DNA from: Chthonomonadaceae bacterium
Lineage (GTDB): Bacteria > Armatimonadota > Chthonomonadetes > Chthonomonadales > Chthonomonadaceae
Direction: 5' to 3'
NCBI GenBank assembly: GCA_027450145.1
Contig: DAIDKH010000003.1
Span: 1 to 64,000 of the forward strand
Length of the DNA stretch: 64,000 nt
The stretch's first letter is position 1. Each line of letters opens with the position of its first letter. The translations under genes and the position numbers were made by a program. Below the pieces are notes generated by a model that was not told the DNA's origin, searched no databases, and saw only the letters and a program-made list of their open reading frames with translations. Positions 7,019-15,299 of this stretch are shown in pieces.

Positions 7019-8129
7019 CTGGAAGTTCCCTCTGCCTTCGAAGGCTTTTGAGCACAAGGGTGTTATCAACATCTCCTTGTACACATGTGGTACCTATAGC
7101 CGGAGAAAGCACCCAGCGAAGTTTTCCGTTGCGAGCCTTTTTGTCATGGGCCGCGTGCTGAAGCAGCTGTTCATCTGTGATATCGGCAGGTAGATGAATA
7201 GGTAAGCCAGCACGCTGAATGGCCTCTATTGTTTCGCTCGTAACTGTTGAAGGAGTAATATCTAGTGCTTCTCCTATTAGGCAGGCGCTTACCATGCCAA
7301 TGGCCACGGCTTCGCCATGCTTATACGTACGGTAACGAGTGGCTGTTTCAACGGCATGCCCGATGGTGTGCCCAAAATTGAGTATTGCGCGAATTCCCTG
7401 TTCGGTCTCGTCCTGTGAGACAATTTGCGCTTTTATCTCGCAACATCTGGCGATGGCGGGTAGAAGGTACTGCGAATTCCTTCGAAGTATTGCAGGTAGT
7501 GAGTTCTTCACCTCAGCGAACAGGCGATTGTCGAAAATAATACCATATTTGATTACTTCCGCAAGTCCAGACCGTAACTCGCGTAAGGGGAGGGTGCGAA
7601 GCGTTTCTGGATCAACAATTACCGCACGAGGCTGGTGGAATGCACCAACCAGGTTTTTGCCCGCAGGCAGATCAACGCCCGTTTTACCACCTATGGATGC
7701 GTCGACCTGCGCCAGAAGCGTAGTTGGGACCTGGACGACCCGTACACCTCGTAGATAAGTAGCAGCAGCGAAGCCTGCTAGATCGCCCAGTACTCCACCA
7801 CCTACTGCAACGATCACCGTCCGCCTGTCGAGATGTTGTGCGGCCCAATCATCATAAAGCCGAGACACCGTTTTAAGTGATTTTGTGCGTTCACCCGCCG
7901 GAATTGTACTCAGCAAACAATCAATTCCAGCGGCCTTCAGTGCATCACAAAGCGGCTGAGCGTATTTTCCTGTGAGGCCCGGGTGACTGACCACTACGGC
8001 CCTTGATCCGTTGCTGAGTTGAGCAATAAGCGACGGAGCAAGCGTTGAAAGCAGCCCATTTCCCACGTGAATGGGATACTTTTCCGTAGTCGTTTCAACA
8101 AAGAATTCGTAGTCAGAAAGTTGGGTCAT
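7005..8129 (-). CDS. aroB: 3-dehydroquinate synthase
   Basis: Second step of the shikimate pathway: converts DAHP to 3-dehydroquinate with NAD and a divalent metal. It has 374 residues, the usual length. Visible signatures are VVAVGGGVLGDLAGFAAATYLRGV, the substrate-binding stretch PTTLLAQVDASIGGKTGVD, LRSGLAEVIKYG, and the metal ligands in NFGHTIGHAVE and YKHGEAVAIGM. ATG at 8129 overlaps the aroK stop (ATGA). It follows aroC and aroK in one cluster, giving three shikimate-pathway enzymes in a row. Confidence 0.98.
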   Translation of the reverse strand: MTQLSDYEFFVETTTEKYPIHVGNGLLSTLAPSLIAQLSNGSRAVVVSHPGLTGKYAQPLCDALKAAGIDCLLSTIPAGERTKSLKTVSRLYDDWAAQHLDRRTVIVAVGGGVLGDLAGFAAATYLRGVRVVQVPTTLLAQVDASIGGKTGVDLPAGKNLVGAFHQPRAVIVDPETLRTLPLRELRSGLAEVIKYGIIFDNRLFAEVKNSLPAILRRNSQYLLPAIARCCEIKAQIVSQDETEQGIRAILNFGHTIGHAVETATRYRTYKHGEAVAIGMVSACLIGEALDITPSTVTSETIEAIQRAGLPIHLPADITDEQLLQHAAHDKKARNGKLRWVLSPAIGTTCVQGDVDNTLVLKSLRRQRELPDVVG

Positions 8130-8668
8130 TTGCCTTCACCTGAAATGGTCTTGAATAGGTTCACAACGCTCGCTGCAGACTCCACAGGAGATAGTCCACG
8201 TACTTCGACGGTGCAGTGTGCGGCTTCCCGATAGATCGGTGTGCGCTTCTTGAGCATCTCTTCCACGTGTGCCCGAAGATCCGTCGCCCCAGCCAGGAGT
8301 GGTCTATGTGTCTGATGACGAACTCTTTCAACGATGGTATCTAAATCAACATTGAGCAATACCACCAGCCCCGTTGCTCGCAAAGCAGCCACATTTACGG
8401 GATTTAGTACGACTCCTCCCCCTGTCGCAATTACCTGCCTAGAGCCTGTACTCAATTCCTGTATGAGATTACACTCCTGACGACGAAACTCTTGTTCGCC
8501 CAGCTCAGAGAACAGCTGGGTGATCGACATTTGATATTTGTTCTCTAGAATTTGATCCGTGTCGCACAGGGTCATTCCCAGTCGGCGAGCACAGATTCTC
8601 GCAATTGTTGACTTGCCGGCACCCATGAATCCAATGAGCACTAGGTTCGTTAGTCCGGAGTGCGTCAT
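8126..8668 (-). CDS. aroK: shikimate kinase
   Basis: Phosphorylates shikimate at O3 using ATP. It has 180 residues from ATG at 8668; a longer reading would run deep into aroC. The P-loop is GFMGAGKSTIA, then the DTD substrate motif in MTLCDTDQIL, FRRQE, GGGVVLNP and RTPIYREAA with the adenine-site region. ATG is one base after the aroC TAA, and its own stop overlaps aroB, so aroC-aroK-aroB are translationally coupled. Confidence 0.97.
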   Translation of the reverse strand: MTHSGLTNLVLIGFMGAGKSTIARICARRLGMTLCDTDQILENKYQMSITQLFSELGEQEFRRQECNLIQELSTGSRQVIATGGGVVLNPVNVAALRATGLVVLLNVDLDTIVERVRHQTHRPLLAGATDLRAHVEEMLKKRTPIYREAAHCTVEVRGLSPVESAASVVNLFKTISGEGK

Positions 8669-8669
8669 T

Positions 8670-9851
8670 TTACAGGGCTTGCCATCCCCGCAATTTGACA
8701 TTCTCCAAATAGGATTCAGCGTTTCGCACGAACTCTTGTAGGCTGTCGCCGCCGAACTTTTCCACGGCAGCCTCTGCAAGGGTAAGCGCGACCATGGCCT
8801 CGCCGATCACCGCAGCGGCAGGTACCGCACATACATCTGAGCGCTCGAAGTGGGCTTTTACTGGCTGGCGCGTTTTCATATCTACCGATGCCAGAGGAGT
8901 GGGAAGGGTAGAGAGAGGCTTCATTGCCGCGCGAACCACCACCGGTTCACCGTTGGTCATTCCGCCTTCTATTCCCCCTGCGTTGTTCGTACCGCGTGTG
9001 AAACCGTCTCCTTCGGCAAAAAAGAGCTCGTCGTGCACTTTGGATCCTGGAATTTCAGCAACCCCGAAACCCATGCCAATTTCAACTCCCTTAATAGCCT
9101 GGATGGACATCAAGGCTGCTGCAAGTCTGCTGTCCAGCTTTCTATCCCACTGAGCATAACTGCCCAATCCAGGAGGACAGCCGATAGCGGCGACCTCGAA
9201 AACACCACCCAAGGTATCCCTGGTAGCATCTTGCATACAGTGATCAATTGCCGCCACCATCTTAGCAGCCGCTTGGGGGTGAGCGCACCTCACCGGGGAA
9301 CCTTCCGCAATCTCCGCTAGCTCGTTATAGTCAGGCTTACCTGTGAATTCGGCCCACACACCACCTATCATTACCACGTGGCTAACGACGCGAATACCAA
9401 TTGCGTTTAGCAGGGAACGACACACGGCACCAAGAGCTACTAAGGCGGTGGTATTGCGCGCGCTGCTTCGTTCCAGGATAGGACGTAGATCATCTGTGTT
9501 GTACTTCAGCATACCGGGAAAGTCCGCATGACCAGGACGCGGCTGCGTAATGGGTGGTGCAGGATCGTCCACCTGGGTGATGGACATCCTTTGGAGCCAG
9601 TTTTCCCAGTCACGGTTGCGCACCAGCATGGTGACCGGGCCGCCCATCGTGAGCCCATACCGAACACCTGTTAGGATTTCAACAGTGTCCGATTCAATCT
9701 GCTGGCGGGCGCCACGTCCATAACCACCCTGCCTTCTTCGCAGCTGCTCGTTGATGGCATCTATATCTACCGGAAGGTTGGAGGGAAGACCCTCAACCAT
9801 AGCTGATAGTGCCGGTCCGTGTGACTCACCGCCTGTTAAAAAGCGTAGCAA
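8670..9851 (-). CDS. aroC: chorismate synthase
   Basis: Last common step of aromatic amino acid synthesis: EPSP to chorismate with reduced FMN. It has 393 residues. Signatures are FLTGGESHGPAL at the N-terminus, RRRQGGYGRGARQQIESD, RPGHADFPGMLKY, RSSARNTTALVALGA, NNAGGIEGGMTNGEPVVVRAAMKP and DVCAVPAAAVIGEAM. The start is TTG at 9851 with AAAGGA eight bases upstream. It is the first gene of the minus-strand cluster, divergent from der. Confidence 0.98.
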   Translation of the reverse strand: MLRFLTGGESHGPALSAMVEGLPSNLPVDIDAINEQLRRRQGGYGRGARQQIESDTVEILTGVRYGLTMGGPVTMLVRNRDWENWLQRMSITQVDDPAPPITQPRPGHADFPGMLKYNTDDLRPILERSSARNTTALVALGAVCRSLLNAIGIRVVSHVVMIGGVWAEFTGKPDYNELAEIAEGSPVRCAHPQAAAKMVAAIDHCMQDATRDTLGGVFEVAAIGCPPGLGSYAQWDRKLDSRLAAALMSIQAIKGVEIGMGFGVAEIPGSKVHDELFFAEGDGFTRGTNNAGGIEGGMTNGEPVVVRAAMKPLSTLPTPLASVDMKTRQPVKAHFERSDVCAVPAAAVIGEAMVALTLAEAAVEKFGGDSLQEFVRNAESYLENVKLRGWQAL

Positions 9852-10341
9852 CGACGATGTCCTTTCTCAAATGCAATTAATTAGGCTAGTTTTCTGTAAT
9901 GCTACCACACACTGTCTACACCCTATGGAACATGTGGTAAGCGATGAACGTTAGCCTATCCGCAATATGGCGCCTCTGTAAGCAGATTGTGGCGGCTGGC
10001 ACGATACATCGCACGCGCTGGTACCCAATGAGATCGTTGAATAAAGAAACAGATTGATCTGCAGTGTGGTAACTCACATCTGGGTCTCAGTCGCGCTCCA
10101 ACGCGCTGCGAACAATGAAAAGTACGACTCGAACATCAGTGATTTTCGCCATCGTCATACTGCGCAGACGGCATCTGCTGGCAATGTCTACACTTCATAT
10201 CCATTTTGTTTCGCGTACCTGCCGTTGTGATCCGTACCGGTGCGGTTCCGGAACCGACACTTCAACAATGGTATAATAGAGCACTTTAATATAGATATTT
10301 GTGCATCATCTGCTTCGCCGCACTCTGTCTGGAGGATCTTT
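9852..10341. other. 490-bp divergent intergenic region between aroC and der
   Basis: No credible gene. It must hold promoters for both the aroC cluster and der. The der side has a clear extended -10 and a 14-bp palindrome (10243-10277). On the aroC side I found no convincing -35/-10 pair. Confidence 0.6.
10243..10277 (+). promoter_or_regulatory. der promoter with overlapping 14-bp palindrome
   Basis: TATAAT at 10272-10277 is preceded by TGG, an extended -10. CGGTTCCGGAACCG at 10243-10256 is a perfect palindrome covering the place where a -35 would be. It could be a repressor operator. The inner ten bases (GTTCCGGAAC) recur once more in the window, at 50188-50197. Confidence 0.5.
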
Positions 10342-11709
10342 ATGTCACGCCCCGTGGTCGCCGTGGTTGGTAGACCAAATGTTGGTAAATCAACCCTGTT
10401 TAACAGATTGATCGGCCGAAGAGTCGCTATAGTGGAAGATGTGCCCGGTATTACCCGCGATAGGCTTTACCACAACGTGGAGTGGCGAGGAATAGAATTC
10501 ACCATTATCGATACTGGTGGAATCATCCCGAACGAAACCGATCCTCTTATAGTACAGGTGCGTGCCCAGGCACAAGTCGCTATGAGTGAGGCGGATGTGA
10601 TTTTATTCGTGGTGGATGCAGCAGATGGCATTACCAGCACTGACCACGAGATTGCCAATGCCTTGCGAGGAACTGACCGCCCGCTATTGTTAGTCGTTAA
10701 TAAGACCGACAACCCCCGCCTTCAAATGGACGCTGCCGAATTCTACAGCCTTGGGCTCGGCGAACTGCATACCATTTCTGCTGTACATGGGCACGGCATT
10801 GCAGATCTACTGGACTCGACAGTGAGTCTGTTTGACGGTGAGCGCATTAAACATGAGGAAGAGAACGATGACCTTCGGCTGGCGATCGTTGGAAGGCCAA
10901 ATGTAGGGAAGTCTTCGCTGCTTAATGCCATACTCGGGGAAGATAGGTCTATTGTGAGTCCAATACCCGGAACCACTAGAGACAGCATAGATACCCGATT
11001 TAATTGGAATGGCGAGGAACTGGTACTTCTTGATACGGCTGGCATTCGCCGAAACCGCAAGATTCAGGGAACAGTTGAATACTACATGGTTCTACGCGCT
11101 CGCGCGGCCCTTGAGCGAAGTAATGTGGGTGTGCTCGTGATTGATGCCTCGGAAGGTGTGGTAGACGGTGACAAACGTGTAGCAGGCATTGCACAGGACG
11201 CTGGTCGAGCATGCGTCGTCGTCGTAAATAAATGGGATATCGTAGACCCGGGTATTGTCGCGGGATCTGGTGGGCCAAGGCGTCCCGACAGGCGCAAAAT
11301 CGAGGTCTTCACCGAGATGTTTCGCAAGGAGTGCCCATTTCTTGCCTACGCGCCACTTATTTTTGTTTCAGCGCGCGAAAGGTTCGGTATCCGTTTTGCC
11401 GTTGAAACTGCCATACAGGCCGCTCAAAATCATGCGCACCGCATTCCCACTGGCATCCTCAATCGACTAATACGCGAGGCAATTGAGCGGCGCCCTCTAA
11501 GCGATCACGGCCGAAATTTAAAAGTGTACTACGCCACCATGCCGCGCACTCAGCCGCCGACGATAGTACTCTTTTGCAACGATGATAAGATGCTTCACTT
11601 TTCCTACCAGCGCTACATTGAGAATCAGCTACGCCTCACATTCCCATTAGAGGGTACGCCTATTCGTATTGAAGCTCGTAAAGTGGAAAACAAGGAGCGA
11701 GAGGAGTAA
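10342..11709 (+). CDS. der: ribosome-assembly GTPase Der (EngA)
   Basis: Double-GTPase needed for late 50S subunit assembly. It has 455 residues from ATG at 10342, selected because GGAGG lies just upstream; longer readings run into the promoter. Domain 1 has GRPNVGKSTLF, DTGG and NKTD; domain 2 has GRPNVGKSSLL, DTAGIRR and NKWD. A KH-like C-terminal domain (about 360-455) ends in a charged tail. radA begins 10 bases downstream, forming a likely operon. Confidence 0.97.
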   Translation: MSRPVVAVVGRPNVGKSTLFNRLIGRRVAIVEDVPGITRDRLYHNVEWRGIEFTIIDTGGIIPNETDPLIVQVRAQAQVAMSEADVILFVVDAADGITSTDHEIANALRGTDRPLLLVVNKTDNPRLQMDAAEFYSLGLGELHTISAVHGHGIADLLDSTVSLFDGERIKHEEENDDLRLAIVGRPNVGKSSLLNAILGEDRSIVSPIPGTTRDSIDTRFNWNGEELVLLDTAGIRRNRKIQGTVEYYMVLRARAALERSNVGVLVIDASEGVVDGDKRVAGIAQDAGRACVVVVNKWDIVDPGIVAGSGGPRRPDRRKIEVFTEMFRKECPFLAYAPLIFVSARERFGIRFAVETAIQAAQNHAHRIPTGILNRLIREAIERRPLSDHGRNLKVYYATMPRTQPPTIVLFCNDDKMLHFSYQRYIENQLRLTFPLEGTPIRIEARKVENKEREE

Positions 11710-11719
11710 TAAACCGGCC

Positions 11720-13129
11720 ATGACCAGACTGCAGAAGCGTTATATTTGCAATAGCTGCGGTCACGAGAGTTTGCGATGGATGGGCAGGTGCCCGGAGTGT
11801 GATGTGTGGGACAGCCTTGTGGAGGAAGTAGTTTCTGTAGCGGCGTCGCCATCGTCCTCTCAACAAAGGCACGATACACACGGTGTGGTTGGTAGCGGTG
11901 TTGGTCGGCCTGTTTCGCTCACAGAGATACCTGCAGAAATTGGCCATCGCCTGACCAGTGCCATCCCAGAGTTCGACAGAGTGCTTGGCGGCGGAGTGGT
12001 GCCAGGCAGTATTCTTTTGGTGGGTGGCGACCCAGGTATCGGTAAGTCTACACTGCTTACGCAGGTTGCATCCTCCATTGCAACGGTCAGCCACAAAAAT
12101 GTGCTGTATGTCTCTGGCGAGGAGAGCGCCCAGCAGATTGCCCTTCGCAGCCAGCGGCTAGGGGCCGTGCATGACCACGTGCTTGTTTTAGTGGAGACCG
12201 ACGTTGCGAGCATCGCTCATCACGTCATACAGAGTGCTCCAGCACTGGTGATTGTCGACAGCATACAAACCATGGCGGACGCTTCGCTCGATTCCATTCC
12301 AGGTTCGGTAAGTCAGGTGCGGTCAACAGCCTCCCATTTCGCCAAACTAGCCAGATCCAGCGGGACACCGATCATTCTCATTGGTCATGTAACCAAGGAC
12401 GGAGGACTGGCGGGCCCCCGCGTTCTGGAGCACCTTGTGGACGCGGTTCTGCAATTCGAAGGTGACCATCAGCATGCATACCGCATGCTTCGTGCGGTTA
12501 AGAATCGATTTGGTTCTACTGATGAGCTTGGGCTTTTCGAAATGCACGAACATGGCTTGCGCAGCGTGGAAAACCCCTCAGCTACTCTGCTTGCTGAACG
12601 GCGGCACGAGGGTAGCGGCTCTGCGGTCACTGCAATTCTTGAGGGTTCGCGGGCACTTTTGGTGGAGACCCAGGCACTTGCTACGCGATCATTTCTGGCG
12701 AGCCCGCGACGGGTGGTTACAGGGTTCGATCCCAACCGAATCAACATGATGCTTGCGGTGCTTGAAAAGCGTTTGGGACTTCGCCTTGCCGAGCAAGATG
12801 TGTTTGTGAATGCCGCCGGAGGCGTACGCGTAGTCGAGCCCGCAGCGGATTTAGCAGTCGCCGCCGCAGTCGCATCCAGCTTTCGGGATCAACCCATTGA
12901 ACAGCACACCGTACTATTAGGCGAAGTGGGGTTAGCAGGTGAGGTTCGTGCAGTTGGGGGCCTTGAGAAGCGCCTTAGGGAAGTGGTGAGGCAGGGCTTT
13001 AAGCGCGTTATCGTACCGAGGTACGGCGCTCACCAGCTTCCTGCCATAGACGGTCTACGCTCGGAGGCCGTGGAGACAGTGGAACACGCCTTGCATTTAG
13101 CACTAACAACGTCCTCCGCCCACACTTAG
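11720..13129 (+). CDS. radA: DNA repair protein RadA (Sms)
   Basis: RecA-like, DnaB-type helicase that drives branch migration in recombinational repair. It has 469 residues from ATG at 11720. The N-terminal zinc finger has paired cysteines (CNSCG at 10-14 and CPEC at 24-27), the Walker A is GGDPGIGKST at about 102-111, and the RadA-specific KNRFG motif lies at about residue 260. A Lon-protease-like C-terminal domain follows, with LGEVGLAGEVRAV. GAGGAG sits 14 bases before the start, within the end of der. Confidence 0.97.
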   Translation: MTRLQKRYICNSCGHESLRWMGRCPECDVWDSLVEEVVSVAASPSSSQQRHDTHGVVGSGVGRPVSLTEIPAEIGHRLTSAIPEFDRVLGGGVVPGSILLVGGDPGIGKSTLLTQVASSIATVSHKNVLYVSGEESAQQIALRSQRLGAVHDHVLVLVETDVASIAHHVIQSAPALVIVDSIQTMADASLDSIPGSVSQVRSTASHFAKLARSSGTPIILIGHVTKDGGLAGPRVLEHLVDAVLQFEGDHQHAYRMLRAVKNRFGSTDELGLFEMHEHGLRSVENPSATLLAERRHEGSGSAVTAILEGSRALLVETQALATRSFLASPRRVVTGFDPNRINMMLAVLEKRLGLRLAEQDVFVNAAGGVRVVEPAADLAVAAAVASSFRDQPIEQHTVLLGEVGLAGEVRAVGGLEKRLREVVRQGFKRVIVPRYGAHQLPAIDGLRSEAVETVEHALHLALTTSSAHT

Positions 13130-13152
13130 CCGTAATCCTCAGTGTAGGACGT
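13109..13152. repeat. inverted repeat across the radA stop codon
   Basis: ACGTCCT (13109-13115) pairs with AGGACGT (13146-13152), and ACACT (13122-13126) with AGTGT (13141-13145). There is a 6-base bulge on one side and a 14-base loop. It lies between the convergent radA and mbfA-like genes but has no U-tract, so it is at best a weak or factor-assisted terminator. Confidence 0.35.
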
Positions 13153-13154
13153 GG

Positions 13155-14303
13155 TCACCCAATCTTTAACAGCAGACCCAGGACGTAAGTTACACCCCCA
13201 CAGATAAACCCGATCATTGTCATCTCGAGTCCACTCGACCACCAACTGCGTGCGGTTACCAGGCTTTTAGCCGCTCCGACAGCAAAGTGAGCTGCCATTC
13301 CTACCGCGGCGGCTGCAAGAACCGCGGGCATTCCTTTTGTAAAGAAGAATGGCAGGGTAGGGATCATTCCACCTACAGCAGTGCTGGAGGCAGCGGTAAA
13401 CGCGCCCAATACGGGGTTGGGGAAGTTGTGTTCGCTTAGACCAAGCTCTTCCTGTGCCATCGTTTTTAGAAACTGGTCAGGATTCGCAGCCATCCGTTGC
13501 GTCAGTGTTGTAGCCTCTGACTCGGAGAACCCCTTCAATTGATAGATGAGGTTTAGCTCTTCAATTTCATGCTCTGGCGATTGCTCAATCTCCAGCTTTT
13601 CGCGTGCAATCTCGGCCTCGTACACCTCGCGCTCTGACTTCGCGGCCATAAATGCGCTCGTGCCCATTGAGAGCGCAGAGGCGAGCGTTGCTATGAGGCC
13701 GGAGGTTAGCACGACTTTCATTCCATCCGGCGCAGCTGCCGTAGCTCCCGCCATTCCGCTTACCACTCCAAACACAGCACCTAGCCCATCATTAAGCCCA
13801 TAGATTGCGTCGCCGATCCAGCTTCCCGTAGATGCGTGTTTTTCGCCTTTCATCATGGCTTCGAGGCGTGATTTTGGGCCGTCACCCGTTTTTAGGTTCT
13901 GCAGCATAATGGTGTGCTGCTTCTCCTCCTCCTCAATCTTAAGGAATAGCTGGTGGGATTCGGGATCACTTTCCAGTGCGGCCGCATGGCGCCCAAATTG
14001 AGTAACGTTGCGCGTCTCCTCTGCCTCTATGCGCCGTAACATGGCCTCTGTGCCCAGCGAACGTGCCAGCAGCTTTTGGGCAGTAGTAGGTGTTGTCGAG
14101 TCCTGAGGTGGAATGCCGCCAAGGGCAAGAATTCGATCTGCAAACTGGCGTGCGTGATCCTCCTCAATTGAAGCTAATCGGTGCAGTATTCTGGCTTTTT
14201 TTTCGTCACTTTGCTGCTCGGCAAGCACATTATATAGCCGTGCGGCCTCTATTTCACGTTCCCAGGCAGCTCGTAATGCACTTATAACCTGCTTGTCATT
14301 CAT
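13155..14303 (-). CDS. mbfA: MbfA-like iron exporter: ferritin-like domain fused to VIT1/CCC1 transporter
   Basis: 382 residues from ATG at 14303 (MNDKQVISAL; AAGGA upstream). The N-terminal part (about 1-150) is a ferritin/rubrerythrin-like four-helix bundle with iron ligands in EREIEAARLY, ASIEEDHARQF and KIEEEEKQHTIM. The C-terminal part (about 165-382) is a VIT1/CCC1 membrane domain starting GSWIGDAIYGLNDGLGAVFGVVSG with about five helices. Characterised MbfA proteins export iron and protect against peroxide stress. The neighbouring PerR-type regulator, upstream on the same strand, supports that role. The gene symbol is by architecture. Confidence 0.85.
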   Translation of the reverse strand: MNDKQVISALRAAWEREIEAARLYNVLAEQQSDEKKARILHRLASIEEDHARQFADRILALGGIPPQDSTTPTTAQKLLARSLGTEAMLRRIEAEETRNVTQFGRHAAALESDPESHQLFLKIEEEEKQHTIMLQNLKTGDGPKSRLEAMMKGEKHASTGSWIGDAIYGLNDGLGAVFGVVSGMAGATAAAPDGMKVVLTSGLIATLASALSMGTSAFMAAKSEREVYEAEIAREKLEIEQSPEHEIEELNLIYQLKGFSESEATTLTQRMAANPDQFLKTMAQEELGLSEHNFPNPVLGAFTAASSTAVGGMIPTLPFFFTKGMPAVLAAAAVGMAAHFAVGAAKSLVTARSWWSSGLEMTMIGFICGGVTYVLGLLLKIG

Positions 14304-14604
14304 ATAATTGTAAGTCCTTAAGATGTTCAGTAAAATATGACCTTGTTGCACAACTACCGTGCGATTGATCTGTTTGCGTATTCTGGCCAACGACCGGCAG
14401 CAAATTCCGGCTTCATTTTTACGGCGCACGCTTCACACACCTAGCCAACACACCGCTCATTTGTGCTTCGCGGCTATGCCTCATGTACTTAGGTGCGTGT
14501 TTGGTTACTATATGCTGCCGCATTCACATAGAGGCCCAAACATCGCAGGTTCTTTGCCGTGCATGGCAGTTAGCATCTAAAAATACAACAGTGGCGTTGG
14601 CTGC
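14304..14604. other. 301-bp gap between perR and the mbfA-like gene
   Basis: No gene seen. At 14570-14580 there is TTAG-CAT-CTAA, a perfect 4-bp-arm dyad that shares the 11-mer CATCTAAAAAT with the box in the perR promoter (15046-15056). It could be a second regulator site, though it lies about 270 bases from the mbfA-like start. No clear terminator for perR or promoter for the downstream gene was found. Confidence 0.4.
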
Positions 14605-15033
14605 CTAATCATTCTTCACTTCAAAGCACAAAGCGCACGTCCCGCGCAGGGTAATTTGCATACTCTCAACCTGGTGTCCGCCGGTATTCAACATGGTTGT
14701 CTCAAGCCTGTCGGTGGCTTCTACGTCCTCTACCATTCCACAAGTTGAGCAAATAAAATGGTGATGAGGTTCAAGGTTGGGGTCAAAGCGCTTCACACCG
14801 GACTCCTCAATTATGTTGACCAGCTCGGCGTCAATAAGCAAATTAAGGGTGTTGTACACTGTCGCGCGGGAAGTCATGGGAAACCGGCGATTGACATCCA
14901 TGAAAACCTCGTCGGCCGTAGGGTGTACACGCGTTGCCGCCAGGCATTCAACAATCGCACGGCGCTGCGGTGTCATTTTGAGGCCGCGTTCAGCAACCAG
15001 TTCAGTTAGTTTTTGAGGAGTTAGCCGAATCAT
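14605..15033 (-). CDS. perR: Fur-family peroxide-type regulator (PerR-like)
   Basis: 142-residue metal-dependent repressor, counted from ATG at 15033. The winged helix includes MTPQRRAIVECL and RATVYNTLNLL. All five regulatory ligands of Bacillus PerR have counterparts: His37, Asp84, His90, His92 and Asp103. The Asp at the position equivalent to PerR Asp85 (here RFDPN), rather than Glu, is associated with peroxide sensing. Structural zinc cysteines are Cys95/Cys98 and Cys133/Cys136. The promoter places the transcription start at or next to the ATG, so the mRNA is probably leaderless; a start five codons earlier would lie inside the promoter. Fur or Irr-type function is the alternative. Confidence 0.88.
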   Translation of the reverse strand: MIRLTPQKLTELVAERGLKMTPQRRAIVECLAATRVHPTADEVFMDVNRRFPMTSRATVYNTLNLLIDAELVNIIEESGVKRFDPNLEPHHHFICSTCGMVEDVEATDRLETTMLNTGGHQVESMQITLRGTCALCFEVKND

Positions 15034-15037
15034 GATA

Positions 15038-15068
15038 TTAGAATACATCTAAAAATGGATTTAGTCAA
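15038..15068 (-). promoter_or_regulatory. perR promoter with PerR-box-like operator over the -10
   Basis: On the minus strand, TTGACT (15068-15063), a 17-base spacer and TATTCT (15045-15040) form a good promoter. The -10 ends six bases before the ATG at 15033. A 15-bp dyad, TTAGAATACATCTAA (15038-15052), covers the -10 and matches the PerR consensus TTATAATnATTATAA at 11 positions. This suggests autorepression of a leaderless transcript. Confidence 0.6.
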
Positions 15069-15228
15069 ATGTTGTATATTTCACTAACTTACTGCGGGAT
15101 ATTGTGAAATACCGTTTGGCACTGCAACAGTGTGATTAACTCCCAGTCATTTTATAAATTATCTATATTTTGAATTACCCCAAGACCACAACGCTCCCGG
15201 TGAGCATTTAAGAAGGAACTTGGTAATC

Positions 15229-15244
15229 TACTAGAGAATTAGTA
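15229..15244. promoter_or_regulatory. operator-like dyad upstream of sugar ABC transporter
   Basis: TACTA-GAGAAT-TAGTA is an inverted repeat with perfect 5-bp arms, 56 bases upstream of the binding-protein start. TTGGTA at 15220-15225 could be a -35, which would put the dyad over the -10. A sugar-responsive repressor is plausible, but none is encoded nearby. Confidence 0.3.
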
Positions 15245-15299
15245 AACAATTGATCCATATTCCACATCGCACAATGACCACCAACTTTCTAAGGGCTGC

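Noticed and set aside
7018-7084. Longer start for the small membrane protein gene
   Set aside because: Would overlap aroB by 80 bases; the start at 7018 has its own ribosome site and a minimal overlap.
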